64,000 bases of DNA from Flectobacillus rivi (GTDB lineage Bacteria > Bacteroidota > Bacteroidia > Cytophagales > Spirosomataceae): contig NZ_JASHIE010000018.1 in the NCBI RefSeq assembly GCF_030056655.1, forward strand, positions 98,822-162,821. The letters are read 5' to 3'. This document shows, one piece after another, positions 18,301 to 26,937 of this stretch. The first letter of the stretch is position 1; every line of letters starts with the position of its first letter. A model generated the notes under the pieces. The model made no database searches. It had not been told where the DNA came from and saw only the letters and a program-made list of their open reading frames with translations. The position numbers were made by a program, and so were the translations under genes.

Positions 18301-18330
18301 ACAATTTAATTTTACACAAAAAACAAGCAA

Positions 18331-18762
18331 ATGAATCAACTCAAGTTAGAAAACCAGCTTTGCTTTCCGTTTTACGCTATTTCAAGGCAAATAACTGCCC
18401 TGTATAGACCATTGCTCGAACCACTCGACTTGACCTACCCACAATATCTCGTCTTGTTGGTTTTATGGGAATCCAAAAGTTTATCTGTGAAGGATTTAGG
18501 GAAAAAGCTATTACTCGATAGTGGGACATTAACTCCGCTGTTAAAGCGTATGGAACAAGATGGATTAGTAATCCGTCAACGTGACAAAGCAGATGAAAGA
18601 GTCGTATTCGTAAGCTTGACTGAGAAAGGAATTACACTAGAAAATGAGGCGAAAGATATCCCCTTCAAGTTAGCCTCATGCTTGGCACTTTCGATGGAAG
18701 AGTTTATCAATTTGAAAGCCCAATTAGATAAACTAATGGAGACAACCTCAGCTTTAAAATAA
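18331..18762 (+). CDS. ohrR: OhrR, MarR-family organic peroxide sensor
   Basis: The 143-residue winged-helix protein matches the one-Cys OhrR group. The reactive cysteine is C11 in LCFPFY, the family pattern LTYPQYLVLLVLWE follows, and the recognition helix is in LLLDSGTLTPLLKRME. Oxidation of the cysteine by organic hydroperoxide releases the protein from DNA. Its target ohr starts 93 bp downstream on the same strand. No second cysteine is seen near the C-terminus, so it looks like the 1-Cys type that forms mixed disulfides. Confidence 0.9.
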   Translation: MNQLKLENQLCFPFYAISRQITALYRPLLEPLDLTYPQYLVLLVLWESKSLSVKDLGKKLLLDSGTLTPLLKRMEQDGLVIRQRDKADERVVFVSLTEKGITLENEAKDIPFKLASCLALSMEEFINLKAQLDKLMETTSALK

Positions 18763-18855
18763 CAGAAAAATACAATTTTAATCATAATTCAATAAACTAA
18801 CATTTGCTCTTATTAGTGGTACAATTTTCTAATAAAGCAATAACATTATACAATC

Positions 18856-19272
18856 ATGCAAGCATTATATCAGGCATCGGCAACAGCGACAGGTGGTCGC
18901 AATGGACAAGTAAAATCTTCAGACGGAGTATTGGATTTAGAAGTAAGAATGCCCAAGGAATTAGGAGGAACAGGAGGTGCATTTACCAACCCTGAACAAC
19001 TTTTTGCTGCTGGCTATTCAGCGTGTTTTGATAGCGCTTTGAATCTTGTGATTCGTATGCAAAAAGTAACTACGGGTACAACTTCCGTAACAGCAGAGGT
19101 TGCTATTGGTAAAAACGATGCAGGAGGTTTTGGTTTATCAACAACATTGAAAGTACATATTCCAGGTGTAGAAAAAGATGTTGCACAAGCGTTGGTTGAA
19201 AAAGCCCATGAGGTATGTCCATACTCAAATGCAACGAGAGGTAATATGCCAGTTACACTAGAAATTGTGTAA
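18856..19272 (+). CDS. ohr: Ohr organic hydroperoxide reductase
   Basis: The 138-residue protein is an OsmC/Ohr-family thiol peroxidase that reduces organic hydroperoxides in the cytoplasm, usually with lipoylated proteins as electron donors. Peroxidatic C57 lies in GYSACFDSAL and resolving C121 in HEVCPYSNAT. R15 (GGRNG) and E47 (NPEQLFAAG), which activate the cysteine, are present. Length is normal for the family. It is paired with ohrR upstream. Several TACAAT motifs lie between the two genes (near 18769, 18817 and 18848) and may be further OhrR half sites. Confidence 0.95.
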   Translation: MQALYQASATATGGRNGQVKSSDGVLDLEVRMPKELGGTGGAFTNPEQLFAAGYSACFDSALNLVIRMQKVTTGTTSVTAEVAIGKNDAGGFGLSTTLKVHIPGVEKDVAQALVEKAHEVCPYSNATRGNMPVTLEIV

Positions 19273-19381
19273 AACTAGCAATAGCTTAAGTTTTGTCAAA
19301 AAGTCTGATCAGCACACGAGTTGGTCAGACTTTTTGTCTTTAAGAGTGGATGTCATTTGGACTTATGTATTTTTCTATTAT

Positions 19382-19419
19382 TTTTACAAGACAATAACGA
19401 GCATTGTAGCCTTGTAAAA
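19382..19419. promoter_or_regulatory. Candidate res/operator site of the serine recombinase
   Basis: TTTTACAAG (19382-19390) is inverted at 19411-19419 as CTTGTAAAA, and ACAAT (19391-19395) is inverted at 19403-19407. The 38-bp two-part dyad ends 16 bp before the recombinase ATG. Resolvases bind such sites next to their own genes, both for recombination and autoregulation. Sub-sites II and III are not evident, so the res role is a guess. Confidence 0.45.
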
Positions 19420-19435
19420 TTTTCTAAACTGTTAT

Positions 19436-20149
19436 ATGAAGAAGTATATAGCCTACCTGAGAGTTTCGACTAAAGGACAAGAACGCTCAGGCTTAGGATT
19501 AGAAGCACAGCGAGCTATCATTTATCATTATGCAACTCTTGATAAAATTGAAGTAACGCAAGAGTATATCGAAGCGGAGTCGGGTAAAGATATAGACAAC
19601 AGACCGATGCTTCAATCTGCGATTGCCGACTGCTTAAATGACAAAGAGGCGTTTTTGATAGTAGCCAAGTTAGATAGACTCAGTCGTGACGTGAAAGATA
19701 CTTTTGATATTTTAGAAAAAGTTCGAGGGAAATTTGTAAGTTGTGACATTCCTACTCAAAACGGGGTTTTGGATACCTTCACGTTAGCAGTTTTTGCAGG
19801 TTTGGCGCAACGTGAACGTGAACTGATTAGCATCCGAACTAAAGCTGCCTTGCAGGCAAAAAAGAATCGGGGCGTGAAATTAGGTAAACCTGAAAATTTT
19901 ACAAATGAATCAAGAGCCGTGGGAGCCGCATCGACAAAACAAAAAGCCTTAAAAAATTTAAACAATCGCTTGGCTTCGGCCTTAATTGAAAGATTCGACC
20001 GAGGATTGTACACCCTTCAACAAATTGCAGATGAGCTAAACTCTAAAGGATTTAGGACTTCGAAGGGAAAAATGTTTCACCCAACTACCGTAAAAAGATT
20101 AATTGAGCGCCGAAAAGTACCTGTTTCAAGCATTTTGAAGGCGTCGTAG
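19436..20149 (+). CDS. Small serine recombinase (resolvase/invertase family)
   Basis: The 237-residue protein has the serine-recombinase catalytic domain (about 1-145) with R9 and nucleophile S11 in LRVSTKGQ, the KLDRLSRD motif near 77-84, and an AQRERELISIRTKAAL helix. A C-terminal helix-turn-helix (about 185-225) includes TLQQIADELNSKG. It could resolve replicon multimers or invert a DNA segment. On a plasmid-like replicon with par and rep genes, dimer resolution is the simplest role. No terminal inverted repeats or other transposon genes surround it. Confidence 0.85.
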   Translation: MKKYIAYLRVSTKGQERSGLGLEAQRAIIYHYATLDKIEVTQEYIEAESGKDIDNRPMLQSAIADCLNDKEAFLIVAKLDRLSRDVKDTFDILEKVRGKFVSCDIPTQNGVLDTFTLAVFAGLAQRERELISIRTKAALQAKKNRGVKLGKPENFTNESRAVGAASTKQKALKNLNNRLASALIERFDRGLYTLQQIADELNSKGFRTSKGKMFHPTTVKRLIERRKVPVSSILKAS

Positions 20150-20225
20150 GTAGCTTATTGTAAGGCGTCGTAGGCTGTTATCGAGAATATTCAATTCTCA
20201 GCGCCTTCGACGCTTTTATTTTTTT
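20138..20225 (+). terminator. Direct repeats and branched terminator after the recombinase
   Basis: AAGGCGTCGTAGG occurs at 20138-20150, overlapping the recombinase stop, and again at 20162-20174. The second copy pairs with a partial inverted copy (GCGCCTTCGACGC, 20201-20213), enclosing a smaller stem GAGAAT/ATTCTC, and a T-rich tract follows to about 20225. It works as a terminator, and the direct repeats may also be recombinase binding sites. Confidence 0.6.
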
Positions 20226-20235
20226 AGCAAACTCC

Positions 20236-20565
20236 TTAAAAAAGAGTTAGTTGCGTGCCTATCAGATGCTCTATTTGCACACGCTTATTTCTTTCAAAAT
20301 ATTCAAGTGCACGAGTCAATTCCTTTCTATTCCGACAAATTAAATACGGCTTCTTATTATGTGGACGTACCAGTCGAACATCCAATTTAAAAACCGTACC
20401 TACTCCATATTTCTGACGAAGTTTTCGACTGCACTCTATACGAAGTGTGCTATCAGCTGTTTGTCCATCCAGAGGGCGTAATCGTACACGACCTTTTTCT
20501 AGGATAGATTCAGCAAAAACATCCAAATACCAAATAGGTTGTTCGTTAAAAAGTGAATATCTCAT
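20236..20565 (-). CDS. Small protein of unknown function with C-terminal clamp-like motif
   Basis: From the first ATG the protein has 109 residues; a TTG three codons upstream is less likely. It is basic and arginine-rich (RVRLRPLDG, ECSRKLRQKYG, RPHNKKPYLICRNRK), has no signal peptide or membrane segment, and looks like a compact DNA- or RNA-binding protein. The last five residues are QLTLF, which fits the bacterial beta-sliding-clamp binding consensus QL(S/D)LF. No family was recognised. It is convergent with the recombinase gene. Coding status is supported by length, composition and a sensible ATG, not by homology. Confidence 0.6.
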   Translation of the reverse strand: MRYSLFNEQPIWYLDVFAESILEKGRVRLRPLDGQTADSTLRIECSRKLRQKYGVGTVFKLDVRLVRPHNKKPYLICRNRKELTRALEYFERNKRVQIEHLIGTQLTLF

Positions 20566-21183
20566 CGGATTCAATCAAAATTACCGAGTTGGCAAACTCA
20601 AACCAAACTGTTAGTAAGATACTAATTTTTTCAATATCTTGTATAACTCCAAAACTTAGGAAGAATCAAATTCCTTTTATCTAATAGAAGCCTATTCAAA
20701 AATAATTTTGCCTAGGAATCTGTCCGCTTAATAAGTTTGGCTAAAAATTTGAGGATATTTTATAGTAAAGAATAGGCAAAGTGTGCTTTTAATAATGGAG
20801 TTTTGAAAAGAAATATTCAAATTATTACTATCATAATCCAAACGAAAACGTTACCGATAACGATTGCGTAAAAAAAAATATTCATCCTCGTTGAAATAAT
20901 TTGAATACTATCCTAATTTAGTTGTCAAATTTGCGGTAATATATTACTTTTACAAAAAAATCTTATTTTCCTGTATCACAGGTAATTCTCATGATTTTAG
21001 GCGCTCTCTGAGCTAAAACATATTATCATAGTTTTTATAGAAAATTGGGTGTAGTTACTGGCACTATAATATTTATGGTGTCAGTTTTTTTGTGCCTATA
21101 CCAAAGTGATTATTCTCATTTCAAGAAAATATTAAACTTTTCTTTGTAAATTCCTATCATAATTCACTTTGAAAAAACATTGT
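20566..21183. other. Long intergenic region with a LacI-like operator
   Basis: No protein gene longer than about 60 codons is seen in this 618-bp AT-rich stretch. CGTTACCGATAACG at 20849-20862 has CGTTA/TAACG arms like a LacI-family or catabolite operator. ATTACTTTTAC near 20942-20952 might be part of a weak promoter. The region may control the acyl-CoA dehydrogenase gene that follows, but no LacI-type regulator is encoded in the window. Confidence 0.4.
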
Positions 21184-22395
21184 ATGAACTTCTCTCATTC
21201 TCCTAAAACACTTGACTTGATTCAAAGAGTTGAGCACTTCGTCCATAAATATATTTTACCCATTGAAGAAAAATTTCGAGAAGAACCCTTTATCTCGAAT
21301 CCAAAATTTCAAGAATGGTCTCTCGATGAAGAGATAGAATCTTTAAAGAAACTAGCAAAATCTCAAGGATTGTGGAACCTCTTTCTTCCAGAAGTTAGTG
21401 GTTTGAGCAATGTTGAATACGCGCCTCTTGCCGAAGCAATGGGATATTCGTTATTGGCTCCAGAAGTTTTTAATTGTAATGCTCCTGATACAGGCAATAT
21501 GGAGGTACTCTGGAAATACGGAACTGCTGAACAAAAAGAAGTATGGCTTACTCCTCTCTTAGAAGGCTCAATCCGATCGGTTTTTTGTATGACCGAACCA
21601 GCAGTTGCCTCAAGTGATGCAACTAATATGAAGGCTACGATTGAAGACAAAGGTGACTATTTACTCATAAATGGTACCAAGTGGTGGAGTACTGGCATAG
21701 GGCATCCTAATTGTAAAATTGCGATATTTATGGGTTTATCAAATCCAGAAGCAGCCAAGCACGCCCAGCACTCAATGGTACTAATTCCGCTAGATGCAGA
21801 GGGCGTAACCATCAAACGAATGTTACCTGTATTTGGTACTTATGACCCGCCGTATGGTCACGGGGAGGTGAGTTTTGAAAATGTCAAAGTCCCTAAATCA
21901 AATCTTATTGGTGGACTAGGGAAAGGCTTTGAAATAGCACAGGGTCGCTTAGGTCCTGGTCGAATTCATCATTGTATGCGAGTGCTTGGAGCAAGTGAAC
22001 GAGCCTTACAACTAATGATAGAAAGAGGAAAATCAAGATCCGCTTTTGGAAAGTCGCTTATTGAACTTGGAGGAAATACAGATATTATAGCCAATGCTCG
22101 AATGGAAATCGATATGGCAAGGTTGCTCGTTATGAAAACTGCCTTTTTACTAGATACTTATGGTATCAAAGGTGCCTTGAGTGAGGTCTCACAAATTAAA
22201 GTAGTTGCACCGACAGTTGCTTGTAAAATCATAGACCAAGCAATGCAACTATTTGGAGGTAAAGGACTTAGCAACGATACGCCACTCGCTGGGTTATATG
22301 CCTACGCTCGAACCTTAAGACTAGCTGACGGCCCTGATGAAGTTCATAGAAATGTAGTGGCCAAACTAGAACTAAAGAAATATCGAGAATCCTAA
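21184..22395 (+). CDS. Acyl-CoA dehydrogenase, ACAD10/11-like
   Basis: The ATG at 21184 gives 403 residues; a TTG 15 bp upstream is less likely. The sequence spans the full flavoprotein fold: N-terminal helices, the FCMTEPAVASSDATNM FAD-binding segment, and a C-terminal helical domain with MQLFGGKGLSNDTPLAG and the ADGPDEVHR end typical of ACAD10/11. It has the family's usual length. It is followed after 11 bp by a phosphotransferase gene, and human ACAD10/11 carry both domains in one chain. The pair probably handles 4-hydroxyacyl-CoA by phosphorylation and elimination. The exact substrate is unknown. Confidence 0.88.
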   Translation: MNFSHSPKTLDLIQRVEHFVHKYILPIEEKFREEPFISNPKFQEWSLDEEIESLKKLAKSQGLWNLFLPEVSGLSNVEYAPLAEAMGYSLLAPEVFNCNAPDTGNMEVLWKYGTAEQKEVWLTPLLEGSIRSVFCMTEPAVASSDATNMKATIEDKGDYLLINGTKWWSTGIGHPNCKIAIFMGLSNPEAAKHAQHSMVLIPLDAEGVTIKRMLPVFGTYDPPYGHGEVSFENVKVPKSNLIGGLGKGFEIAQGRLGPGRIHHCMRVLGASERALQLMIERGKSRSAFGKSLIELGGNTDIIANARMEIDMARLLVMKTAFLLDTYGIKGALSEVSQIKVVAPTVACKIIDQAMQLFGGKGLSNDTPLAGLYAYARTLRLADGPDEVHRNVVAKLELKKYRES

Positions 22396-22406
22396 AAGGG
22401 CTAGAA

Positions 22407-23471
22407 ATGGAAAACTTATTGATTGATAAACCCAAAGAGGTTCGTAACGAAGACCAACTAGATTTGGATACATTGAAAAGCTATTTAGCAAAAGAGTTCT
22501 CTATTACTATTGACTCCATTACCTTGAAGCAGTTTAGTGGTGGAGCCTCTAATTTAACGTATCAAATTACAATAAATGAAAAGGAATACATTCTGAGGTG
22601 TCCGCCTAAAGGTACCAAAGCCAAGGGGGCACATGATATGGCAAGAGAGTCTAGAATAATGTCGGTATTAGCACCTTACTATTCATACGTACCCAAAATA
22701 GAGTTACACTGTAAGGATACTGCCATAATAGGTCGAGAGTTTTATATAATGGAAAAAATCTCAGGAATTATTCCTAGAGCAAATCTTCCTAAAGGTTTAG
22801 AATTAAGTCCTGAAAAGGTACGAAATCTATGTATTAGAGTAATAGACAAATTAGTTGATTTACATAAAATCAATATTGAAAATACTGATTTACAAGAATT
22901 TGGCAAAGGAAAAGGCTACGCAAATAGGCAAATCACGGGTTGGGTAGAACGGTACCGAAAAGCCAAAACATGGAATGTACCTTCTTGCGAATATGTGATT
23001 CATTGGCTACAAAACAACATTCCGTCTGAAGAATATACCTGTTTTATTCACAATGATTTTCGTTTTGATAATATCGTTCTTTCAGCTGACGAGCATTTAG
23101 AGGTAATCGGTATTCTGGATTGGGAAATGGCAACGGTGGGCGATGGACTGATGGATTTGGGCAATAGTTTAGCCTATTGGATTCAAGCAAATGATGATTT
23201 TGTATTCAAGATGTTTAGAAGACAACCCACACATCTAAGAGGGATGCTAACTCGTAAGGAAGTCATTAGCTACTATTGTGAGCGAATGAGCCTAAAAAAT
23301 GTAGATTTTACCTTCTATGAAGTATATGGGCTATTTAGATTATTGGTGATAATTCAGCAAATTTATTTTCGGTATCATCATAAACAGACTAGTAATCCTG
23401 CGTTCAAAAACTTTTGGTTTATGGTCAATTATCTCAACTGGCGTTGCAAAAGAATTATTAAGAATAAGTAA
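22407..23471 (+). CDS. Aminoglycoside-phosphotransferase-like kinase paired with the ACAD
   Basis: The 354-residue kinase has the APH/choline-kinase fold: glycine-rich FSGGASNLTYQIT near 44-56, the catalytic loop HNDFRFDN with base D217, and the metal site ILDWEMATVGDGLMDLG near 238-254. It matches the ACAD10/11-type phosphotransferase branch, not antibiotic-resistance enzymes. In Pseudomonas the related LvaA phosphorylates 4-hydroxyvaleryl-CoA, and in mammals the fused kinase acts on 4-hydroxyacyl-CoA. It overlaps functionally with the upstream dehydrogenase gene, 11 bp away, and ends at a strong terminator. The substrate is inferred. Confidence 0.88.
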   Translation: MENLLIDKPKEVRNEDQLDLDTLKSYLAKEFSITIDSITLKQFSGGASNLTYQITINEKEYILRCPPKGTKAKGAHDMARESRIMSVLAPYYSYVPKIELHCKDTAIIGREFYIMEKISGIIPRANLPKGLELSPEKVRNLCIRVIDKLVDLHKINIENTDLQEFGKGKGYANRQITGWVERYRKAKTWNVPSCEYVIHWLQNNIPSEEYTCFIHNDFRFDNIVLSADEHLEVIGILDWEMATVGDGLMDLGNSLAYWIQANDDFVFKMFRRQPTHLRGMLTRKEVISYYCERMSLKNVDFTFYEVYGLFRLLVIIQQIYFRYHHKQTSNPAFKNFWFMVNYLNWRCKRIIKNK

Positions 23472-23518
23472 TTAAAAAGACAGGCGAGAAGGAACTATTT
23501 TCGCCTGTCTTTTTAATT
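23470..23518. terminator. Bidirectional terminator between the kinase and GH3 genes
   Basis: An 18-bp stem (23470-23487 with 23501-23518) with GACAGGCGA at its core and A/T tracts on both outer sides serves both convergent genes. It starts at the kinase stop. Confidence 0.85.
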
Positions 23519-23540
23519 ACAAATAATGGATCATGTTATA

Positions 23541-25862
23541 TTATTTTTTATACAACTTAACACGACCGTCTTTGATAACACCTCTCCAATTTAAGCCAAA
23601 GCCAAAATCGTATACATTACCTTCTGAGTCCTTGTGACATTCCATATCATGTGGCACATCTTCTGCTTGTCTTTCAACAGTACTCATATTAGCAGGCATT
23701 TGAATGGGCAACAGAGCGGAAGGTTCTTTTTTTCCAGAAATAATATCAAAAATAGCTTGATCCTGTACTTTAAAGTTTACCAAAATACCCTCTACCTCCT
23801 TCTCAAATTCATTGAATACCATCGGATTCTCCATCGATACTGAAACGATAACAGGTTTTCCTTTCATCTTAGCTTTTGTCTCTAAAATCATATCCAAGTC
23901 AGTCGAATTTGAAGCCTTTATGGTTTTACCCTTATAAGAGCGGTTCGTTGAAGCCTCCAATGGATCTCCACCAGCAATACTCGTTTCACGAGCCTCAGTA
24001 GCAGTATATTCTTTATACTGTAGACTTATTGGCAAATAACCATTACCACCTTTTTCCAAATCTGCTTTATCATAGCCAATGCCAGAGGCAGGGTTATTCA
24101 CAAATACGATGGCACAATCAGCCTCATTTGGATTATCAGTAACTGTAAAGTACTTCTTAACAATATTTAAGTTGACAGGATACTCCAACGATTCAGGTGT
24201 TTCCATTCCTAGGAAATTACGAGATTTGGGAACAAAACGTTTTGGAATATAGACAGTCTTACCTAAGCGAAGCGGTAGAATATTTCCTTTGTTTTTAAGC
24301 ATTACAATTGAGCTAGTCTGCGCTTCAAAGCCCTCACGCATAAATGTAGGATTACCCACTACTTTCACGGTTTCTTGAACATCCAAATACGGGTTTTCAA
24401 ACAAACCTACACGGAAAATATTACGTAACAAACGAACCGCTGATTTTTCCATACGAGCACGCATCCATGTTTCTCCACGCTCTTTTACACCCATAGCATA
24501 AGCATCGATAATAGGTTTAGAATCATTGTTACCTCCAAATTGATCCACTCCAGCTATCAAAGCTTTGTAATGCAACTCCGCTTCAGTGAGTTTTTCTAAG
24601 CCCCATGGCTTACCATCTACGAAGTTGTCCATTACTGTGTGAGCATGAGTTATACCCCAGTCAGTACACACAACACCATCATAGTGATATTTATCTCTGA
24701 GCAAATCTGTGATGATATATTTATTGTAACTATTACCTACGTTTTCGTTATTTTTTGTATCAAAGCCCCACGAAATTGTATAGTATGGCATCACAGCAGA
24801 AGCCATCTTAGTTTTACCTTTTAGTTTAAAAGCACCTTCAGTAAAAGGTATAAAATGTTGTGCATAGTTTTTGCCAGGGTAAACCGCATATTTCCCAATA
24901 GCATAATGAGCGTCACGACCAGCTTCGCCAGAACCACCACCAGGCCAGTGTTTCACCATCGCATTCACACTTCCAAAACCCCAACCATCCTTAATTTCTC
25001 TATCACCATAAGAAGTTTGAAAGCCATCAGAATATGCTTGTGCCATCGCTGCACTCAAATAAGGGTTTTCGCCAAAAGTGCCACTCACACGACTCCAACG
25101 AGGTTCGGTAGCAATATCTACTTGCGGAGATAATGCTGTTGCAATACCCAAAGCACGGTATTCGGCAGAAGCTACTTCTCCAAAACGATGCATAATAGTT
25201 GGATTAAAGGTGGCTGCTAAGCCTAATGAACTTGGCCACATCGAAATCGTCCCGCCAGCTGCAGCATTATATTCGGCACTCGCCAAAGTTCCATGTCGAG
25301 GATCAGAACTATTGTTAGCAGGAACACCTAATGGGGTACTTTCGACAAAAGCTTGCATTTTATTATTCCATTTAGCAGCTACCTCAGGACTTTTTACTGT
25401 AGTCAACAAAACATGTCTTAAGTTATCTTTATCCAAAAATGTTCTCTGCTGATCGGTCATGTCCGAAGGGTCAGTTTCACCTTCCTTATAAGGCTTACCA
25501 TTATAAGTTCCAGAAAAATATCCCACAGGTCGTGCAGGCAACGACTGGTGACCTGAATATAACATCAAGCCTGCAATTTGCTCAACTGACATCTTTGATG
25601 CTAAATCCTTAGCACGAACGTCGATAGGCAAACGCCAGTCTTCATATTTATCAAGCTTTCCGTTTTTGTTCAAATCTTTAAATGCCCAGCCATCTACTGT
25701 CAATATTTTCACACCAGAACTCGGAGCATAGCCTAATTTAACGCCACCTTTGTTTTGAATAAGAGTAAAATCGCTCTTCGATTGTGCTGTATATTTCTGA
25801 GCTTGGGCACTCAGTGATAGCGCCAAAGTAGCAACAAATAATGGTATATGTTTATATTTCAT
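23541..25862 (-). CDS. GH3 beta-glycosidase (beta-glucosidase/beta-xylosidase type)
   Basis: The 773-residue protein has a signal peptide (1-21, SLSAQAQ) and is periplasmic or secreted. The GH3 N-domain carries KHWPGGGSGEAGRDAH and the nucleophile D401 in VVCTDWG. The C-domain follows with VMLKNKGNILPL and EGILVNFKVQDQAIFDIISGKK. It removes beta-linked sugars from the non-reducing end of oligosaccharides. Specificity (glucose, xylose, galactose) cannot be told. It stands alone, convergent with the kinase gene, and no SusCD pair or regulator adjoins it. The upstream region (25863-25998) shows no clear promoter match. Confidence 0.9.
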   Translation of the reverse strand: MKYKHIPLFVATLALSLSAQAQKYTAQSKSDFTLIQNKGGVKLGYAPSSGVKILTVDGWAFKDLNKNGKLDKYEDWRLPIDVRAKDLASKMSVEQIAGLMLYSGHQSLPARPVGYFSGTYNGKPYKEGETDPSDMTDQQRTFLDKDNLRHVLLTTVKSPEVAAKWNNKMQAFVESTPLGVPANNSSDPRHGTLASAEYNAAAGGTISMWPSSLGLAATFNPTIMHRFGEVASAEYRALGIATALSPQVDIATEPRWSRVSGTFGENPYLSAAMAQAYSDGFQTSYGDREIKDGWGFGSVNAMVKHWPGGGSGEAGRDAHYAIGKYAVYPGKNYAQHFIPFTEGAFKLKGKTKMASAVMPYYTISWGFDTKNNENVGNSYNKYIITDLLRDKYHYDGVVCTDWGITHAHTVMDNFVDGKPWGLEKLTEAELHYKALIAGVDQFGGNNDSKPIIDAYAMGVKERGETWMRARMEKSAVRLLRNIFRVGLFENPYLDVQETVKVVGNPTFMREGFEAQTSSIVMLKNKGNILPLRLGKTVYIPKRFVPKSRNFLGMETPESLEYPVNLNIVKKYFTVTDNPNEADCAIVFVNNPASGIGYDKADLEKGGNGYLPISLQYKEYTATEARETSIAGGDPLEASTNRSYKGKTIKASNSTDLDMILETKAKMKGKPVIVSVSMENPMVFNEFEKEVEGILVNFKVQDQAIFDIISGKKEPSALLPIQMPANMSTVERQAEDVPHDMECHKDSEGNVYDFGFGLNWRGVIKDGRVKLYKK

Positions 25863-25998
25863 ATCGTAAAAATTAATAAGGTTATTATTGAATTAACATG
25901 ATACAAAGAAAGGGATTATTACCATTATTTGATTAAATTTTTATATAATTCACGTTAATTTTTAGTCAGATAAGGGAAATAAATCGATAGATACAAAA

Positions 25999-26026
25999 AA
26001 AGGATAACCCTACTGAGTTATCCTTT
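25999..26026 (-). terminator. Terminator after the transglutaminase gene
   Basis: AAAGGATAAC (25999-26008) pairs with GTTATCCTTT (26017-26026). On the minus strand a T-run follows the stem. It ends the two-gene transglutaminase/ATP-grasp transcript. Confidence 0.75.
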
Positions 26027-26070
26027 CTATCACTATTTTACTTGAATTATTATCTTTTGTTTATCATTTA

Positions 26071-26937
26071 TTAAACAGGGATTACATCTACCGAAACCGA
26101 TAATTGGTGCCCCCCAGAACTAAAGATTACTCCTTTCAATGGTGCAACATCACTGTAGTCACGACCATAAGCCGTAATAATATGGCGCTCTTGAGGAACC
26201 ATGTCGTTAGTCGGGTCAAATTCACACCAGCCCATCTCAGGGATATACACCGAAATCCAAGCGTGAGAAGCATCCGAGCCTTGTAACTTCTGTTGTCCAA
26301 TTGGAGGAAGCGTTTCGATATATCCGCTAACATATCTCGCTGCCAGTCCCACACTTCGAAGACAAGCAATCGCCAAATGTGAAAAATCTTGACAAACACC
26401 TCTTCGTTCTTTTAACACCGTTTTAATAGGCGTATAAATAGAAGTAGCATTTGAAACAAACTTAAACTCTTTGAAAATCTTATGACATAACTGCATGACA
26501 CCTTCATAAAGTACAATATTACCTTGCAAGCAACCAAGCGCAAACTCTTGTATTTCAGCGTCCCAGTTAATGAAAGGACTTGGTAGCATATATTGTAAAA
26601 GTTCAACTTTAAGTTCACGGTTATTCCAAAGTATATTTTTACAATCTTGAACTGTTAAGGTAGATATATTCTTTTGAATTTTGGGTAAACTCTGAACTTT
26701 ACTAACAGCCTGCACAATCAATTCTTGATGAGGAACATGGATTGAAAAATAGTGTACTGTATTTCCAAAATAATCTTTTCTTTCAATAATTTCATTGGGA
26801 GATGGTGTTATTGTTAATTTAAAACTATCACAAACTTGACCTTCCAAATCTTTCGGTTTCAAACACACCAAACTATGATAATTATTAACTGTCTCGTAAT
26901 ATTTATAGGAAGTTTTATGAATTAAGTTATATTTCAT
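26071..26937 (-). CDS. Transglutaminase-like protein with N-terminal beta domain
   Basis: The 288-residue protein has a bacterial transglutaminase-like N-terminal domain (about 1-85) and a papain-like core with all three catalytic residues: C182 in GVCQDF, H225 in DASHAW and D241 in EFDPTND. No signal peptide is seen, so it is cytoplasmic. Its ATG overlaps the end of the ATP-grasp gene by 11 bp, which indicates translational coupling. Proteins of this type (COG1305) co-occur with permuted ATP-grasp, alpha-E and DUF2126 proteins, where they are predicted to be peptidases or amide-forming enzymes for an unknown peptide. Confidence 0.9.
   Translation of the reverse strand: MKYNLIHKTSYKYYETVNNYHSLVCLKPKDLEGQVCDSFKLTITPSPNEIIERKDYFGNTVHYFSIHVPHQELIVQAVSKVQSLPKIQKNISTLTVQDCKNILWNNRELKVELLQYMLPSPFINWDAEIQEFALGCLQGNIVLYEGVMQLCHKIFKEFKFVSNATSIYTPIKTVLKERRGVCQDFSHLAIACLRSVGLAARYVSGYIETLPPIGQQKLQGSDASHAWISVYIPEMGWCEFDPTNDMVPQERHIITAYGRDYSDVAPLKGVIFSSGGHQLSVSVDVIPV

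Noticed and set aside
22407..23471. Antibiotic-resistance aminoglycoside phosphotransferase
   Set aside because: The fold is shared, but the operon with an ACAD10/11-like dehydrogenase and the motif pattern fit the acyl-CoA kinase group.
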